A DNA stretch of 64,000 bases, from contig NZ_CP009279.1 in the NCBI RefSeq assembly GCF_000758545.1, positions 4,278,001-4,342,000 of the forward strand. Reading direction: 5' to 3'. The notes beneath the pieces are model-generated. The model was not told the origin of the DNA, searched no databases, and worked only from the letters and a program-made list of their open reading frames with translations. A program made the translations under genes and the position numbers. This document shows positions 53,351 to 61,770 of this stretch, piece by piece (position 1 is the first letter of the stretch; each line of letters opens with the position of its first letter). The DNA is from Paenibacillus sp. FSL H7-0737 (GTDB taxonomy: Bacteria > Bacillota > Bacilli > Paenibacillales > Paenibacillaceae).

Positions 53351-53547
53351 ACTTTGAGTGGCAGCGAACCTTATCCCCAACCTAGCTGAGCATGACAACC
53401 CTCCTTTTTCCAACACTTGGTAATTCAATTTAAGCTTATCTCAAAAAGTTTGTCCAAACAGCACGTATTTTCTTGTAATTATTATTTTTTATACATATAT
53501 TGCTATAACCCCTAGATTAAGTCTACAATCCTCTTAGGAGGTGCTGA

Positions 53548-54387
53548 ATGAAACCGGTATTTTATGAGTCTACTCTTTTTGAGATCAGCCGCAAGAAACA
53601 GGTATACACCAGCATGCCTTCAAGACACTATCATGATGCATATGAGATTCTGTATTTAATATCCGGGGATTTTTATTATTTTATAGGGGACAGAACCTAC
53701 CAGGTTGCGGGCGGTACGTTGCTATTTATGGATATTCACGAAATGCACAAACTGGTTAATTCCGGCTGCAATATGTATGAACGGGTTACACTGCTGTTTA
53801 AAAAAGAATTCCTGCAGCATTTTTGTACCGGTGGTCAAAGTGAGGAACTGCTCGAATTGTTCAAAAGTGATTACCGCGCTTTGAAGATGACCGGTATAGA
53901 TCAGTATTTCATCGAACAGCTTTTTCAGAAGATGATTCAGGAGGGGAAGAAACAAGCCCGCGGATATGAACAGTACCAACAACTATTATTGGTGGAGTTG
54001 CTCCTCTATCTTAATCGTAAACTATTCGACAGCCGTGTTGCTCCAATGGTGGAATCCAATCGTACACACAAGAAAGTCCTGGACATCGTTAATTATGTAA
54101 ATCAACATTATATGGAACCGCTTAAGCTCTGTGAGATTTCACAGAAATTCGACATAAGCTCTTCCTACTTATGCCGAACTTTTAAAGAAGCCACCGGGTT
54201 CAGCTTCATTGAATATATCAATAACATCCGCATTAAAGAAGCGCGTGATTTGCTGGTTGGCTCTTCTTTTAATGTTACTGAAATTGCGGGAATGGTTGGG
54301 TTTGATAACACCTCCCATTTTGGACGAACCTTCAAATTATTGATGGGCATCTCGCCGCTCTGCTTCCGCAAACAATTTAAGTCTTAA
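53548..54387 (+). CDS. AraC-family regulator with cupin sensor domain
   Basis: A 279-residue regulator. An N-terminal cupin-like beta-barrel (about 1-150) has PSRHYHDAYEILYLISGDFY and TLLFMDIHEMHKLVNSG. The AraC double helix-turn-helix is C-terminal (about 180-279): LKLCEISQKFDISSSYLCRT and VTEIAGMVGFDNTSHFGRTF. The start follows AGGAGGTGCTGA-ATG. It is divergent from the chitosanase gene across 235 bases, so control of the chitosanase-phosphoesterase unit is the natural guess. The ligand should be a sugar. Confidence 0.9.
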   Translation: MKPVFYESTLFEISRKKQVYTSMPSRHYHDAYEILYLISGDFYYFIGDRTYQVAGGTLLFMDIHEMHKLVNSGCNMYERVTLLFKKEFLQHFCTGGQSEELLELFKSDYRALKMTGIDQYFIEQLFQKMIQEGKKQARGYEQYQQLLLVELLLYLNRKLFDSRVAPMVESNRTHKKVLDIVNYVNQHYMEPLKLCEISQKFDISSSYLCRTFKEATGFSFIEYINNIRIKEARDLLVGSSFNVTEIAGMVGFDNTSHFGRTFKLLMGISPLCFRKQFKS

Positions 54388-54408
54388 CAGCAAAAACACT
54401 GGAATACA

Positions 54409-55128
54409 TCAAGACATTTCGTCAAGACGAACAAATTGCAGGTTTCTTGCCTGCAGTTGGTTTAGCACTTCCTCTAAAGCTTGCAGCATAAAATAAGGAG
54501 CATGCCGGTCCGCGCCCACAGTCTCACCACTGTCGTGAAGTAGGACAACGGAGCCATCGGTGATTCCACCTAACAGAGTGGCCTGCATCCGGGTTTGACA
54601 GACCCGGGTGTTCCAGTCGCCTGCCTTCAGCGACCATAGAACAATTCGATACTGTTTGTATCGAAAGAAATCAAATAGATTGATTAATCCCCAGGGTGGA
54701 CGGTAATGATTGGGTCGGGTTCCGACAATAGACTCTATAATATCAGCAGAGCGGTCCAGATGTTCTCGCCTAATAGTACGGGGCAGCATCAGCCAGTTAG
54801 AGGTATGACAATAATTATGGATGCCAATCTGATGGCCTTCCCGATCCATTCTTCTGATCAGGTCTGGATACTGCTCCGCTCTCGATCCTAGCACGAAAAA
54901 AGTAGCCTTCACTTGATGCAACTTCAATAAATCCAGCAAAATCGGCGTATATTTCGGATGTGGCCCATCGTCAAAAGTGAATGCCACCTGTTTTTTTACC
55001 GTTCCTTTGCGAAAGACACCAAAGCCGCTCACTCGCGTAATCAAACTCGGAATAAACATGTAAAGAGTGGCGGTACATAGTATCCCTCCTATTAAATATG
55101 TAAGAATAATTACACCTCCATATAACAA
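54409..55128 (-). CDS. polysaccharide deacetylase (NodB domain), membrane-anchored
   Basis: A 239-residue carbohydrate esterase 4 protein. An N-terminal hydrophobic segment (about 5-30) anchors it. The NodB domain has motif 1 TFDDGPHP (Asp53 and Asp54), motif 2 IHNYCHTSN (metal His104 and His108), motif 3 YRPPWG and motif 5 VVLLHDSGE. It removes N-acetyl groups from peptidoglycan or chitin-like polymers outside the membrane. It lies 9 bases downstream of the YkoP-like gene and converges with the AraC gene. Confidence 0.92.
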   Translation of the reverse strand: MLYGGVIILTYLIGGILCTATLYMFIPSLITRVSGFGVFRKGTVKKQVAFTFDDGPHPKYTPILLDLLKLHQVKATFFVLGSRAEQYPDLIRRMDREGHQIGIHNYCHTSNWLMLPRTIRREHLDRSADIIESIVGTRPNHYRPPWGLINLFDFFRYKQYRIVLWSLKAGDWNTRVCQTRMQATLLGGITDGSVVLLHDSGETVGADRHAPYFMLQALEEVLNQLQARNLQFVRLDEMS

Positions 55129-55137
55129 GCTTAAGAC

Positions 55138-55743
55138 TTATCCAGAATAGTTCTGTCCGGGTGAGAACCGACTCTTCAGTGAGGCCCGTGAATGAATCAG
55201 TAGCATCGGGACCAGTTGTTCGGTTCGCCGACTGATTCTTTGTCTCCCTTCCGGATGCATGGCAGACAGCAGCAATCGAAGATAAATGGTGGTGATGCGT
55301 TCAAAAACACCGGACTTTATATTTTGTTGTTCAAAACCAAGACCGTGTGTTAATCCCCGATGGAGCAGTGTAATCCCCAATAAAGCCTTGACCTGCCTGA
55401 ACTCGGACTGCGATTCGAAGGCTTCATTGATTTGCTGCATTGATTTGCGCAGCATGCGAGCCGTTTGGAGTGCAGCACGATCCGATCCTTCGGACTGGAT
55501 CAACTTCAGGATGCTTCCATTATCGAGGTGGAGCTCTCCCACCCACTCCCCCTGGTTGATGACCGTGGCGTCCTGGCATACAATTGGCTGTCCCCGGTGT
55601 TTTTTTAGCATCACGGTACATATACCAAAACTCGACTTATGCGATCCGCGAAAATGTGAAAGCAACGCAAAAGCTTTTTCCCACATCATCCAGACGGATT
55701 GCACTGTGGTTTTACGTATTTTGAAACCCAACTCATCCACCAT
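55138..55743 (-). CDS. YkoP-like protein
   Basis: A 201-residue protein without signal peptide or clear membrane helix. EWVGELHLDNGSILKLIQSE and the later KALLGITLLHRGLTHGLGF resemble B. subtilis YkoP, a protein of unknown function often found next to, or fused with, polysaccharide deacetylases and glycosyltransferases. It forms an operon with the deacetylase (9-base gap). The assignment is from pattern memory; it may help localise the deacetylase, but nothing in the sequence shows that directly. Confidence 0.6.
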   Translation of the reverse strand: MVDELGFKIRKTTVQSVWMMWEKAFALLSHFRGSHKSSFGICTVMLKKHRGQPIVCQDATVINQGEWVGELHLDNGSILKLIQSEGSDRAALQTARMLRKSMQQINEAFESQSEFRQVKALLGITLLHRGLTHGLGFEQQNIKSGVFERITTIYLRLLLSAMHPEGRQRISRRTEQLVPMLLIHSRASLKSRFSPGQNYSG

Positions 55744-56006
55744 CCTTAATACGGTTATAGTCTCTCATTTCATACATTGTACATAACGGAACTTTCTTTT
55801 TTCTTATCCGATTCTCACAAAAATCTTAAGACTGTTCGACTGCAACAAGGAACATAATGAATCACATTTAATCTTTTTTAACATCTACTTCTATTTGACG
55901 TTATTCACCGGGAATTCTCTGCGCGTATATCAAATTTTTATACAACTATTTTCATTAGGACATAGGCTTCTCCAGACCACATTGCGGGTCCCATGTGACT
56001 TCAAAG
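55744..56006. other. non-coding spacer
   Basis: This is AT-rich sequence upstream of the YkoP-deacetylase pair. I see no convincing gene or RNA structure in it. Confidence 0.5.
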
Positions 56007-56036
56007 TAAAAAGGTAACTTCAAATGAAGTTACCTT
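56007..56036 (-). terminator. terminator of the MFS remnant / malic-enzyme transcript
   Basis: AAGGTAACTTCA-AA-TGAAGTTACCTT is a perfect stem followed on the minus strand by TTTTT. It is the first good terminator downstream of the malic enzyme gene. Confidence 0.85.
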
Positions 56037-56094
56037 GAATAAAGAATCGTTATGATGTCATTTCATCGTTTTTTGTTTATTGATCACAAATTTA

Positions 56095-56519
56095 CTAGCT
56101 GTTTAACTCCCTTGCTTCCTCATGATGAATAAGACATGCTACTATCAACCCAATGCACAGAATACATTCCAATAGAAGAAATGTAATTAAATAACTTGCA
56201 TGATTCATCAATTGAAGCGAGATAATCGGACCAAAGCTTGTGCCTGTAAACAATATAAAAGTATATACAGATACAGCTATCCCGCGCATCTTGCCGCCCA
56301 CTTGCCAAACAAGCGAAACAAGTGAAGGAACGGCTAGTGCGATCCCCCCACAAAAAGGATGCTCATCACAATAAGCAGCGGCAGATTAGAAATCATCCCC
56401 ATAGACGCCAAACCAATGATCGCTAGCAGCAATCCACCGCGAAGCGTTATACCTACGCCGACATGCTTGGATATTCTTCCAGCCAATGGAGAAACAAGCA
56501 TAAGGCAGAGTTACCTAAC
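56095..56519 (-). pseudogene. MFS transporter, C-terminal remnant with frameshift
   Basis: The minus strand reads LVSPLAGRISKHVGVGITLR, GLLLAIIGLASMGMISNLPL and LIVMSILFV, then, after a shift at a run of six C on the plus strand (56344-56349), GIALAVPSLVSLVWQVGGKM and RGIAVSVYTFILFTGTSFGP to the C-terminus. These are the last four to five helices of an MFS drug-efflux-type protein. The N-terminal two-thirds are missing; the remnant abuts the malic enzyme stop. One extra G would restore the frame between the halves, but the gene is truncated anyway. Confidence 0.75.
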
Positions 56520-56520
56520 A

Positions 56521-57711
56521 TCATGTATTATTGCTTTCCATTAACGTACCTATTCTTGCCACACCACTCTTGAGCGCCGCTCGAATAACCGCTTCCCGGA
56601 TACGTTCCACTACCCGTGGATCAAACGCATTCGGCATAATATAAGTTTCATGAAGATCACTGGCGTCAATTACTGAAGATATCGCCTCTGCAGCAGCCAG
56701 TTTCATATCTTCATTGATTTCAGTGGCGCCACAGTCAAGGGCTCCACGAAAAATACCGGGAAAACAGAGAACATTATTGATTTGGTTAGGAAAATCGGAG
56801 CGCCCTGTCGCCATAACCTTGACGTAAGGCGCGGCAATTTCAGGATCAATCTCCGGAGTAGGATTGGCCATGGCAAATACAATCGGATCAGCAGCCATTC
56901 TTTTTACATCACCTAGCTTTAAGGCACCTGGGGCGGATAGTCCGATAAATACATCGGCACCCTGAATAACTTCAGATAAGGAACCTATCTCCAGATGTGG
57001 ATTCGTAATTAGTGCAAACTCACTCCAATGCGATTTATCGTAATGGACAGCACGGTTAATTGCACCCTGGCGGTCCACACCGATCAAATTTACAGCACCG
57101 GCATGCAGGAGCATCTTGGATACGGCGATACCGGCGGCTCCAATACCGTTCACCACTATCTTTACATTCTTAATGTCCTTGTTGCATACTCTTAACGCAT
57201 TCAAAATTCCAGCCAGTACCACAATCGCCGTTCCATGCTGATCGTCGTGGAAGACTGGAATATCGAGCTCCTGCTTAAGTCTCGCTTCAATCTCAAAGCA
57301 ACGAGGCGAAGAAATATCTTCGAGATTAATGCCTCCGAAGGTAGGGGCGATTGCTTTGACAATCGCGATAATTTCCTCGGTATCTTTTGTATCCAGGCAG
57401 ATTGGGAAAGCGTCCACATCTGCAAACTGTTTGAACAACGCTGCTTTGCCTTCCATGACCGGCATGGCTGCTTTGGGACCGATATCGCCAAGTCCAAGTA
57501 CAGCTGTTCCATCACTAACGACAGCCACCGAATTTTTCTTAATCGTATATTCGTATGCTTTATCTTGGTCTGCGGCGATAGCCTGACACACTTTAGCTAC
57601 TCCGGGTGTATATACCTTGGATAAATCCTCCATGCTTCGAATAGGGTTCTTCAAGCCGGTCTCCAGCTTGCCGCCAACATGCATCTTCATTACTTCATCC
57701 ATTATTTTCAT
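56521..57711 (-). CDS. NAD(P)-dependent malic enzyme
   Basis: About 396 residues, the short bacterial form. It decarboxylates malate to pyruvate in the cytosol. Blocks: LSKVYTPGVAKVCQAIA (catalytic Tyr), TDGT-like SVAVVSDGTAVLGLGDIGP, FGGINLEDISSPRCFEIE (metal Glu/Asp), IPVFHDDQHGTAIVVLAGIL (metal Asp), NGIGAAGIAVSKMLL (nucleotide-binding GxGxxG-like) and FAMANPTPEIDPE. ATG 57711 is chosen because AGGAGGA lies 6-7 bases upstream. It follows the malate-type transporter gene by 70 bases, so both form a malate utilisation unit as in B. subtilis MaeA/MaeN. Confidence 0.95.
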   Translation of the reverse strand: MKIMDEVMKMHVGGKLETGLKNPIRSMEDLSKVYTPGVAKVCQAIAADQDKAYEYTIKKNSVAVVSDGTAVLGLGDIGPKAAMPVMEGKAALFKQFADVDAFPICLDTKDTEEIIAIVKAIAPTFGGINLEDISSPRCFEIEARLKQELDIPVFHDDQHGTAIVVLAGILNALRVCNKDIKNVKIVVNGIGAAGIAVSKMLLHAGAVNLIGVDRQGAINRAVHYDKSHWSEFALITNPHLEIGSLSEVIQGADVFIGLSAPGALKLGDVKRMAADPIVFAMANPTPEIDPEIAAPYVKVMATGRSDFPNQINNVLCFPGIFRGALDCGATEINEDMKLAAAEAISSVIDASDLHETYIMPNAFDPRVVERIREAVIRAALKSGVARIGTLMESNNT

Positions 57712-57781
57712 TACTGTTCCTCCTGTTAATTGCAATATATTTTTCTCTATAAGCTTTCTGGCTGTATGCTTGACATCCTAA

Positions 57782-59125
57782 TTAGCTCCAAAACCGCAAT
57801 AGAATAGTTGCCACAATAACAGTGCTGACGCCGCCGATCCGGGTGGAGATCTGGGCAAATGGCATGAGCTGCATACGATTGGAGGCAGAGAGAATGGCTA
57901 CATCTCCGGTTCCACCCAAGCCGCTATGGCAGACGGTTACAATTGCCGCATCGACAGGGTACATATTGATTTTTCTTCCCACAAAATAGCCGGAAACCAC
58001 CATGCTGAAGACGATGGCGAGGCAGGTCAGCACATAAGGTAGAGAGATAATGGCAGCTACATCCTTCAGAGGAACGTATAGCATGCCCAAACCTACCATG
58101 AGCGGCCATGTCAGGTTACCAGCAACGAACTTATACAACTGGTAAGCCCCATTTTCGAATCTTTCGGGAAGCGCCTTGACACATTTGATCAGAACGGCCA
58201 TCAGAATCATGACAATCGGTCCGGGTATCCCTACATAATCTGCAAGCAATGCCCCAACAATGAAGAAACTGCATGCGATCAGAAGTCCCGCACCCATCAT
58301 CATGAAATCTTTGGGTTTGTTATCCGGATTGTCATGCTGTAGATCGTCACCGGATTTGACTAGTGTACCGTTACCGCTTAGATGGGGCTTTTTCTCGCCC
58401 AGACGTTTCAGGAAGCCCGCCACAATGATGGCGAATACGTTACCGATAATTGCCGACGGGATCATCTGCGATACGTAATAACCCGCTTCGTGTCCACCCA
58501 GAATGCTTGAGTATGCAATCGAGAGAGGAAGAATCCCTTCACCGATTCCACCACCAAGGATCGGTACGATAATAAAGAAGAAAGTATGATACATGCTATA
58601 ACCTGTGAGCGTTCCTACCAGTAGTCCACCGAGAACCGCTGCAATCGTCCCGACGATCAGCGGGATGAAGATCCGCGTAATACCCGCTACCAATGTTTTG
58701 CGGTGCATGCCGAGCATACTGCCACTCACCAGGATGGAGATGTACAAGTACAGAAAGTTGGCCTCTTTCATCAATGTGGTGACAGCGTCTGTCACAGTAG
58801 AGTTGAACAAATTCAAGTAAATCAGCAAGGATGGGATCATAAGGGCCATGATTGCGGGGCCGCCTATATTTTTCAACAAGGGAAGCTTCATACCGATATC
58901 ACTCAGCAGAATACCCAGAACCATAATGACAGCGAACCCTCCAATCATGTCATTCGGTAGCTTCCCGGCCACACTTGCAAGAAGAATGACCACTGCCAGA
59001 GCTAGATACACAGGGAGCGGAAAGACACCGACCTTAAAGTGCTTACATTTTTGAATGAAGGCAGCCTTTTCTGGCAGGGGACCTTCCTTTCCTTTGGTAA
59101 CAGGTGATGGAATCGTATTTTGCAT
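57782..59125 (-). CDS. 2-hydroxycarboxylate transporter (MaeN/CimH family)
   Basis: A 447-residue membrane transporter of the 2HCT family, with about eleven helices. Two signature reentrant loops are visible: VPILGGGIGEGILPLSIAYS and VCHSGLGGTGDVAILSASNR followed by MQLMPFAQISTRIGG, which carries the conserved substrate Arg. The family takes up malate or citrate with sodium or protons. Next to malic enzyme and a CitAB/DcuSR-type two-component system, malate is the best guess. Two cre-like boxes precede it. Confidence 0.94.
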   Translation of the reverse strand: MQNTIPSPVTKGKEGPLPEKAAFIQKCKHFKVGVFPLPVYLALAVVILLASVAGKLPNDMIGGFAVIMVLGILLSDIGMKLPLLKNIGGPAIMALMIPSLLIYLNLFNSTVTDAVTTLMKEANFLYLYISILVSGSMLGMHRKTLVAGITRIFIPLIVGTIAAVLGGLLVGTLTGYSMYHTFFFIIVPILGGGIGEGILPLSIAYSSILGGHEAGYYVSQMIPSAIIGNVFAIIVAGFLKRLGEKKPHLSGNGTLVKSGDDLQHDNPDNKPKDFMMMGAGLLIACSFFIVGALLADYVGIPGPIVMILMAVLIKCVKALPERFENGAYQLYKFVAGNLTWPLMVGLGMLYVPLKDVAAIISLPYVLTCLAIVFSMVVSGYFVGRKINMYPVDAAIVTVCHSGLGGTGDVAILSASNRMQLMPFAQISTRIGGVSTVIVATILLRFWS

Positions 59126-59171
59126 TTTTCATTTCCTCCTAAACTCTTTTCTAGCCTTATAGTAGCGGAAA

Positions 59172-59185
59172 TGAAAGCGCTTTTG
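59172..59185. promoter_or_regulatory. cre-like box 1 upstream of the 2HCT gene
   Basis: TGAAAGCGCTTTTG matches TGWAANCGNTNWCA except at the last two positions. It lies about 45 bases before the transporter start. Confidence 0.45.
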
Positions 59186-59224
59186 TTTTTACGTAATTAT
59201 TAATTGAATTATAAAAATTATTAA

Positions 59225-59238
59225 AGTAAGCGCTATCA
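59225..59238 (+). promoter_or_regulatory. cre-like box 2 upstream of the 2HCT gene
   Basis: AGTAAGCGCTATCA matches the cre consensus with one mismatch (first base). Together with box 1 it suggests CcpA repression of malate uptake when glucose is present. Confidence 0.55.
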
Positions 59239-59251
59239 AAAATAGGCAATC

Positions 59252-59290
59252 AAAAACCGCCGATTCCTTATAAAACACGGAACCGGCGGC
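59252..59290 (-). terminator. terminator of the two-component operon
   Basis: CCGCCGATTCC / GGAACCGGCGG forms a GC-rich stem with a minus-strand tail TTTTTGATTG, 14 bases after the response-regulator stop. Confidence 0.85.
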
Positions 59291-59303
59291 CCACTCCAAA
59301 AAA

Positions 59304-60011
59304 TTATATGAATTTAGAAATCACAGAACTGCCGCGGGAAGACATGCGATATCGCTGTACAGGTCTTCCTATGGTGCCATAGGTCAATTCACTGTTCAGC
59401 GCTCCCATATCTGCGAGGACGGCAAGATATTTCCCGACCGAAACCCGCGAGATTCCGGAACTAACTGCAATCTCTTCAGTGCTAAAGGAATTTGCATTAT
59501 GGGTCTCCACCGCTTTCCAGACCGTCCGAAGTGTGTGCCGGGTAAAGCCCTTAGATAAATCCTGAACGACCGAGGGCTCTTTCCTATACCCGGTTAGCTT
59601 ATCTAGTTCAGACTGATCCAGGGAATCCTGATTGCGGAACAGGAAATGCTGCTCCTTGTAGGCGGAAAGGGCTGCGAGAAACCGTTCAAACTCAAACGGT
59701 TTGATAAGATAATCGACTGCACCGTTCTGAAGCGCGTCTCGGATACTGTCCTTATCGCTCGCAGCTGAAATGATAATCACATCTATTCGTTTACTGCCTC
59801 GACGGAGAGCGGACAGCAGCTCCAATCCATTGCTCTCCTTCATGTAAATATCCAGCAGAATCAGCTCGAAAGACTCATCTGCCAATTTGATCAGAGCTTC
59901 ACCCACTGATTTTGCCCAGCCTTTACACTGAAAACCTTCCACTTGCTCCAGATAGAATTTATTCATCTCGGCTACCATCGGATCATCTTCTACAATCAAT
60001 ACACTAATCAT
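59304..60011 (-). CDS. CitB/DcuR-type response regulator
   Basis: A 235-residue regulator. The receiver has acidic residues in VLIVEDDPMVAEMNKFYL, phospho-acceptor Asp54 in LILLDIYMKESNG and Lys in YLIKPFEFERF. The C-terminal DNA-binding domain (about 165-235) includes EIAVSSGISRVSVGKYLAVL, the helix-turn-helix of the CitT/DcuR/MalR group. Its start overlaps the kinase stop by 4 bases. It should activate the malate transporter and malic enzyme genes, as MalR does for maeN in B. subtilis. Confidence 0.93.
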   Translation of the reverse strand: MISVLIVEDDPMVAEMNKFYLEQVEGFQCKGWAKSVGEALIKLADESFELILLDIYMKESNGLELLSALRRGSKRIDVIIISAASDKDSIRDALQNGAVDYLIKPFEFERFLAALSAYKEQHFLFRNQDSLDQSELDKLTGYRKEPSVVQDLSKGFTRHTLRTVWKAVETHNANSFSTEEIAVSSGISRVSVGKYLAVLADMGALNSELTYGTIGRPVQRYRMSSRGSSVISKFI

Positions 60012-61615
60012 TGACCATCACTCTTTGCTCGATAAGGTAAACTAACCGTAAATCGGGTCCCTTCTCCCTTTCCTGTTTCACAAACAATCTTACCTCCCAT
60101 AGCTTTAAGGCTCCGCTCAACCAGATACAAGCCTATGCCTCGATCATGTCCTTTTGTCGAATACCCCTGTTGAAAAATATACGGCAATTTCTCATCTGGG
60201 ATACCGCTTCCATTATCGCTAACCGTAACTATCAGCGTCTTATCCTGATATTGAAAGCTGAAATGAATATATTTGCTGCCTCTACCTTCCGGTGCTTCCA
60301 TAGCATTATCCAAAAGATTACCGACTATCGTAATGAGTTGGCAGGAGCGTTCCGGATCGCTAGGCTCCGGCAGAACCCCATCCTCCAGAAGCACCAGCCG
60401 AACTCCGGCTTCTCTGGCCCGGCTCAGCTTACCCAATAGAAAGCCGGCCATCACAGGGTCCTTCACTTGTCTCACCACCGTTCCCATCTCTGCCTGTGTT
60501 GTTGTGACAGTACTTGTTATATACGCCTCCAACCGATCATACCTTTTCATATGTGTTAATCCTAATATTACATGCAGCTTGTTCATAAACTCATGCGCCT
60601 GGGCACGTAATGCTTCGGCATATAAGGAGATGCCAGATAACCTTTCCATAAGTATGCTGATTTCCGTCTTATCACGGAATGTGGCAATTGCACCTTCTAC
60701 AGCTCCCTTTACGTGAATGGGAACCACGTTTGCCAGTAACGTAACACCGCTATGCTCCACCTCCAAGTCCTGGCTGGCTTCACCGGTTTTGAGCACTGTA
60801 TTCATCCGCAGTGATGGCCAAAAGCTCTCCACCGACTGGTTCAAGGGATCATCCTGCATGCCAATGGCTGCAAGCAAACGCCTGGCTTCTGTATTAATCA
60901 AAGTAATACGTGACTCTTTATCAACGGCAATGACTCCCTCCCTAACTGACTGTAGCATGGAGTTGCGCTCTTCCAAAAGCTTAGCAATAGCGGCCGGTTC
61001 CATGCCAAACATCATTTTTTTGATAACACGTGCCAGCAGAAATGCTCCTGCAGCCCCTATTAGACTGCCTATAAGCAATCCCCAATAAAGGATTCCCACG
61101 TTCTCTCTTATGGCAAGTCTGATGTTTCCTAGTGATATTCCTACTGCCACCGCTCCTAATTGTTTCCCGCTTGCAGAAAAGACAGGTGAAAACGCTCTTA
61201 CAGATGGGCCCAAAGAACCCTCGGCTTCCGAAATGCTTTCCTGCCCCTGCAAGACTGCGGCTTCGTCGCCACCGATAAAATGCTTACCAATTTTGTCCTT
61301 GTCCGGATGGGAATATCGGATTGCATTCATATCCATGACCACAACAAATTCCACATTGTTCAACAATCGGATTTCCTCAGTGTAGCTTTGCAATTCAGAC
61401 GAGCTGCGTGATTTGTTTAACGCTTCAATAATTAGAGGGTTACGCGATAACGTACGGGAAATGATCACAGCCTTTTGTTCCAACGAGGATTTTGTTTGTG
61501 AGGAAACCTTTATACTAAATAGCACATAGACCACTAGCAGCATTATGATAAGAACTGCACCAATCATCAAAGTAATTGTTGTTTGCAGCCGAAGTGTGTG
61601 TTTGCCAATTTTCAT
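60008..61615 (-). CDS. CitA/DcuS-type sensor histidine kinase
   Basis: A 535-residue membrane kinase. Helix 1 (about 12-33) and helix 2 (about 170-195) flank a PDC sensor domain with FVVVMDMNAIRYSHPDKDKI and GPSVRAFSPVF, the C4-dicarboxylate/citrate-binding signature. A cytoplasmic PAS domain (about 215-320) and the dimerisation helix with RAQAHEFMNKLHVILGLTHM follow. HATPase boxes are NLLDNAMEAPEG, SDNGSGIPDEKLPYIFQQGY and HDRGIGLYLVERSLKAMGG. This is the standard CitA/DcuS/MalK architecture. The ligand should be malate, fumarate or another C4 acid. Confidence 0.94.
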   Translation of the reverse strand: MKIGKHTLRLQTTITLMIGAVLIIMLLVVYVLFSIKVSSQTKSSLEQKAVIISRTLSRNPLIIEALNKSRSSSELQSYTEEIRLLNNVEFVVVMDMNAIRYSHPDKDKIGKHFIGGDEAAVLQGQESISEAEGSLGPSVRAFSPVFSASGKQLGAVAVGISLGNIRLAIRENVGILYWGLLIGSLIGAAGAFLLARVIKKMMFGMEPAAIAKLLEERNSMLQSVREGVIAVDKESRITLINTEARRLLAAIGMQDDPLNQSVESFWPSLRMNTVLKTGEASQDLEVEHSGVTLLANVVPIHVKGAVEGAIATFRDKTEISILMERLSGISLYAEALRAQAHEFMNKLHVILGLTHMKRYDRLEAYITSTVTTTQAEMGTVVRQVKDPVMAGFLLGKLSRAREAGVRLVLLEDGVLPEPSDPERSCQLITIVGNLLDNAMEAPEGRGSKYIHFSFQYQDKTLIVTVSDNGSGIPDEKLPYIFQQGYSTKGHDRGIGLYLVERSLKAMGGKIVCETGKGEGTRFTVSLPYRAKSDGQ

Positions 61616-61703
61616 CAGCTGTCCCTCCGGAAATTTTTCTTCATTCTAACGTATACGTGCAAGGCTGGCTATGACCTTATACGCTACACCGTTATTATAA
61701 AAC

Positions 61704-61741
61704 AACAAACGCATGGCTAAGATGAGCCCAAGCGTTTGTTT
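61704..61741 (-). terminator. terminator of the flavoprotein gene
   Basis: AACAAACGC / GCGTTTGTT pair across an 18-base loop; the minus-strand tail is GTTTT. It separates the flavoprotein gene from the two-component operon. Confidence 0.7.
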
Positions 61742-61770
61742 GCCTAGCCGAAAAGAGGCAGGGGGATAAC

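Noticed and set aside
55286..55786. 166-codon open frame on the plus strand
   Set aside because: It is antisense to the YkoP-like gene, which has the better coding character and operon context.
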